A stretch of DNA of 64,000 nucleotides, from assembly GCA_038231215.1 (NCBI GenBank), contig JBBRLS010000014.1:1-64000 (forward strand), read 5' to 3'. Under the pieces are notes generated by a model. The model did not search any database. It saw nothing but the letters and a program-made list of their open reading frames with translations, and was not told the DNA's origin. Numbering within the stretch: the stretch's first letter is position 1; every line of letters starts with the position of its first letter. Position numbers and translations under genes: made by a program. This document shows, piece by piece, positions 63,559 to 64,000 of the stretch. This DNA is from Schlegelella_A sp038231215 (GTDB lineage: Bacteria > Pseudomonadota > Gammaproteobacteria > Burkholderiales > Burkholderiaceae_C).

Positions 63559-64000
63559 ATGAAAACCACCTTGCGCACCTTCGCCGCACTCGCGCTTGCG
63601 GCCTGCCTGCTTCCGGCCGCGTTCGCCGACGACGCGGCGATCCGCAAGAACATCGCCGAGCGTCTGCCCAACTTTCCGAAGATCGACGAGATCACCAAGA
63701 CGGCGATCCCGGGCCTCTACGAGATCCGCCTCGGCACCGAGATCCGCTACACCGACGAGCAGGGCACCTACCTGATCGAAGGCGACCTGGTCGATCTGCG
63801 CACGCGCACCAACCTCACCGAAGAGCGCGTCGCCAAGCTCACCGCGATCGACTTCAAGAGCCTGCCGCTGAAGGACGCGATGGTCTGGAAGCAGGGCACC
63901 GGCGAGCGCAAGCTCGTCGTCTTCGCCGATCCGAACTGCGGCTATTGCAAGAAGTTCGAGCGTGACCTTCAGGCCGTCAAGAACGTGACGGTCTACACCT
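63559..64000 (+). CDS. dsbC: DsbC-family periplasmic disulfide isomerase (3' truncated by window edge)
   Basis: About 147 residues are visible. The signal peptide is LRTFAALALAACLLPAAFA. The N-terminal dimerisation domain (residues about 22-85) reads IPGLYEIRLGTEIRYTDEQG and YLIEGDLVDLRTRTNLTEER. The thioredoxin-like domain begins LVVFADPNCGYCKKFERDL with the CGYC active site. DsbC corrects wrong disulfides in the periplasm. The gene runs off the window end. Confidence 0.93.
   Translation, partial: MKTTLRTFAALALAACLLPAAFADDAAIRKNIAERLPNFPKIDEITKTAIPGLYEIRLGTEIRYTDEQGTYLIEGDLVDLRTRTNLTEERVAKLTAIDFKSLPLKDAMVWKQGTGERKLVVFADPNCGYCKKFERDLQAVKNVTVYT

Overview
The window is about 64 kb of high-GC DNA (roughly two-thirds G+C by eye), densely coding, from a betaproteobacterial chromosome of the order Burkholderiales, most like the Rubrivivax/Leptothrix/Methylibium/Piscinibacter group. 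The evidence is gene order: ftsZ-lpxC, hemL-thiD-like-rubredoxin, pilGHIJ-chpA, yqgE-ruvX-pyrR-pyrB-pyrX-plsC, rhodanese-grxC-secB-gpsA-trmL, a complete aa3 oxidase and haem A operon, and rpoH. No rRNA, tRNA, CRISPR array, insertion sequence or prophage was recognised.

Layout. 1-4.8 kb: the 3' end of ftsZ, then about 3.2 kb of unusual DNA (non-coding or decayed stretches and two overlapping genes for unknown exported proteins, closed by a strong terminator), then lpxC. 4.8-10.7 kb: two tiny membrane proteins, a YqiA-like esterase, the murein recycling ligase mpl, a periplasmic amino-acid-type binding protein, hemL and a ThiD-like kinase. 10.8-21.6 kb: rubredoxin and the type IV pilus chemosensory system (pilG, pilH, pilI, pilJ and a 2198-residue chpA). 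21.6-24.7 kb: photolyase and a GT39-like membrane glycosyltransferase. 24.8-29.4 kb: a tightly overlapping pyrimidine operon with a dihydroorotase homologue that has lost its metal ligands. 29.4-34.7 kb: gpmA, rhodanese, grxC, secB, gpsA, trmL, comF and a BioC-like methyltransferase. 34.8-44.7 kb: cytochrome c oxidase subunits (subunit II carries a fused cytochrome c domain), assembly factors (ctaG, surf1, two Sco-like proteins), several small membrane proteins and haem A synthesis (ctaA, ctaB). 44.8-49.1 kb: rpoH under a perfect CIRCE operator, then a MASE1-CHASE-PAS hybrid histidine kinase. 49.3-57.7 kb: a LacI-regulated ABC transporter operon (binding protein, two permeases, a small membrane protein, two ATPases) ending in dhaL and dhaK, probably for uptake and phosphorylation of dihydroxyacetone, glycerol or a related polyol or ketose. 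57.8-64 kb: ychF, tag, pirin, a DMT exporter, a MOSC protein, a UbiH-like monooxygenase and the start of a dsbC-like gene.

Most genes are housekeeping. The parts that deserve a second look are the ftsZ-lpxC insertion with its two-gene exported module, the dhaLK/ABC operon, the second Sco-like protein (CxxxC) overlapping surf1, the metal-less dihydroorotase, the Glu substitution in the ThiD-like active site, the CIRCE site on rpoH, three families of intergenic repeats or hairpins, and several starts that look leaderless.
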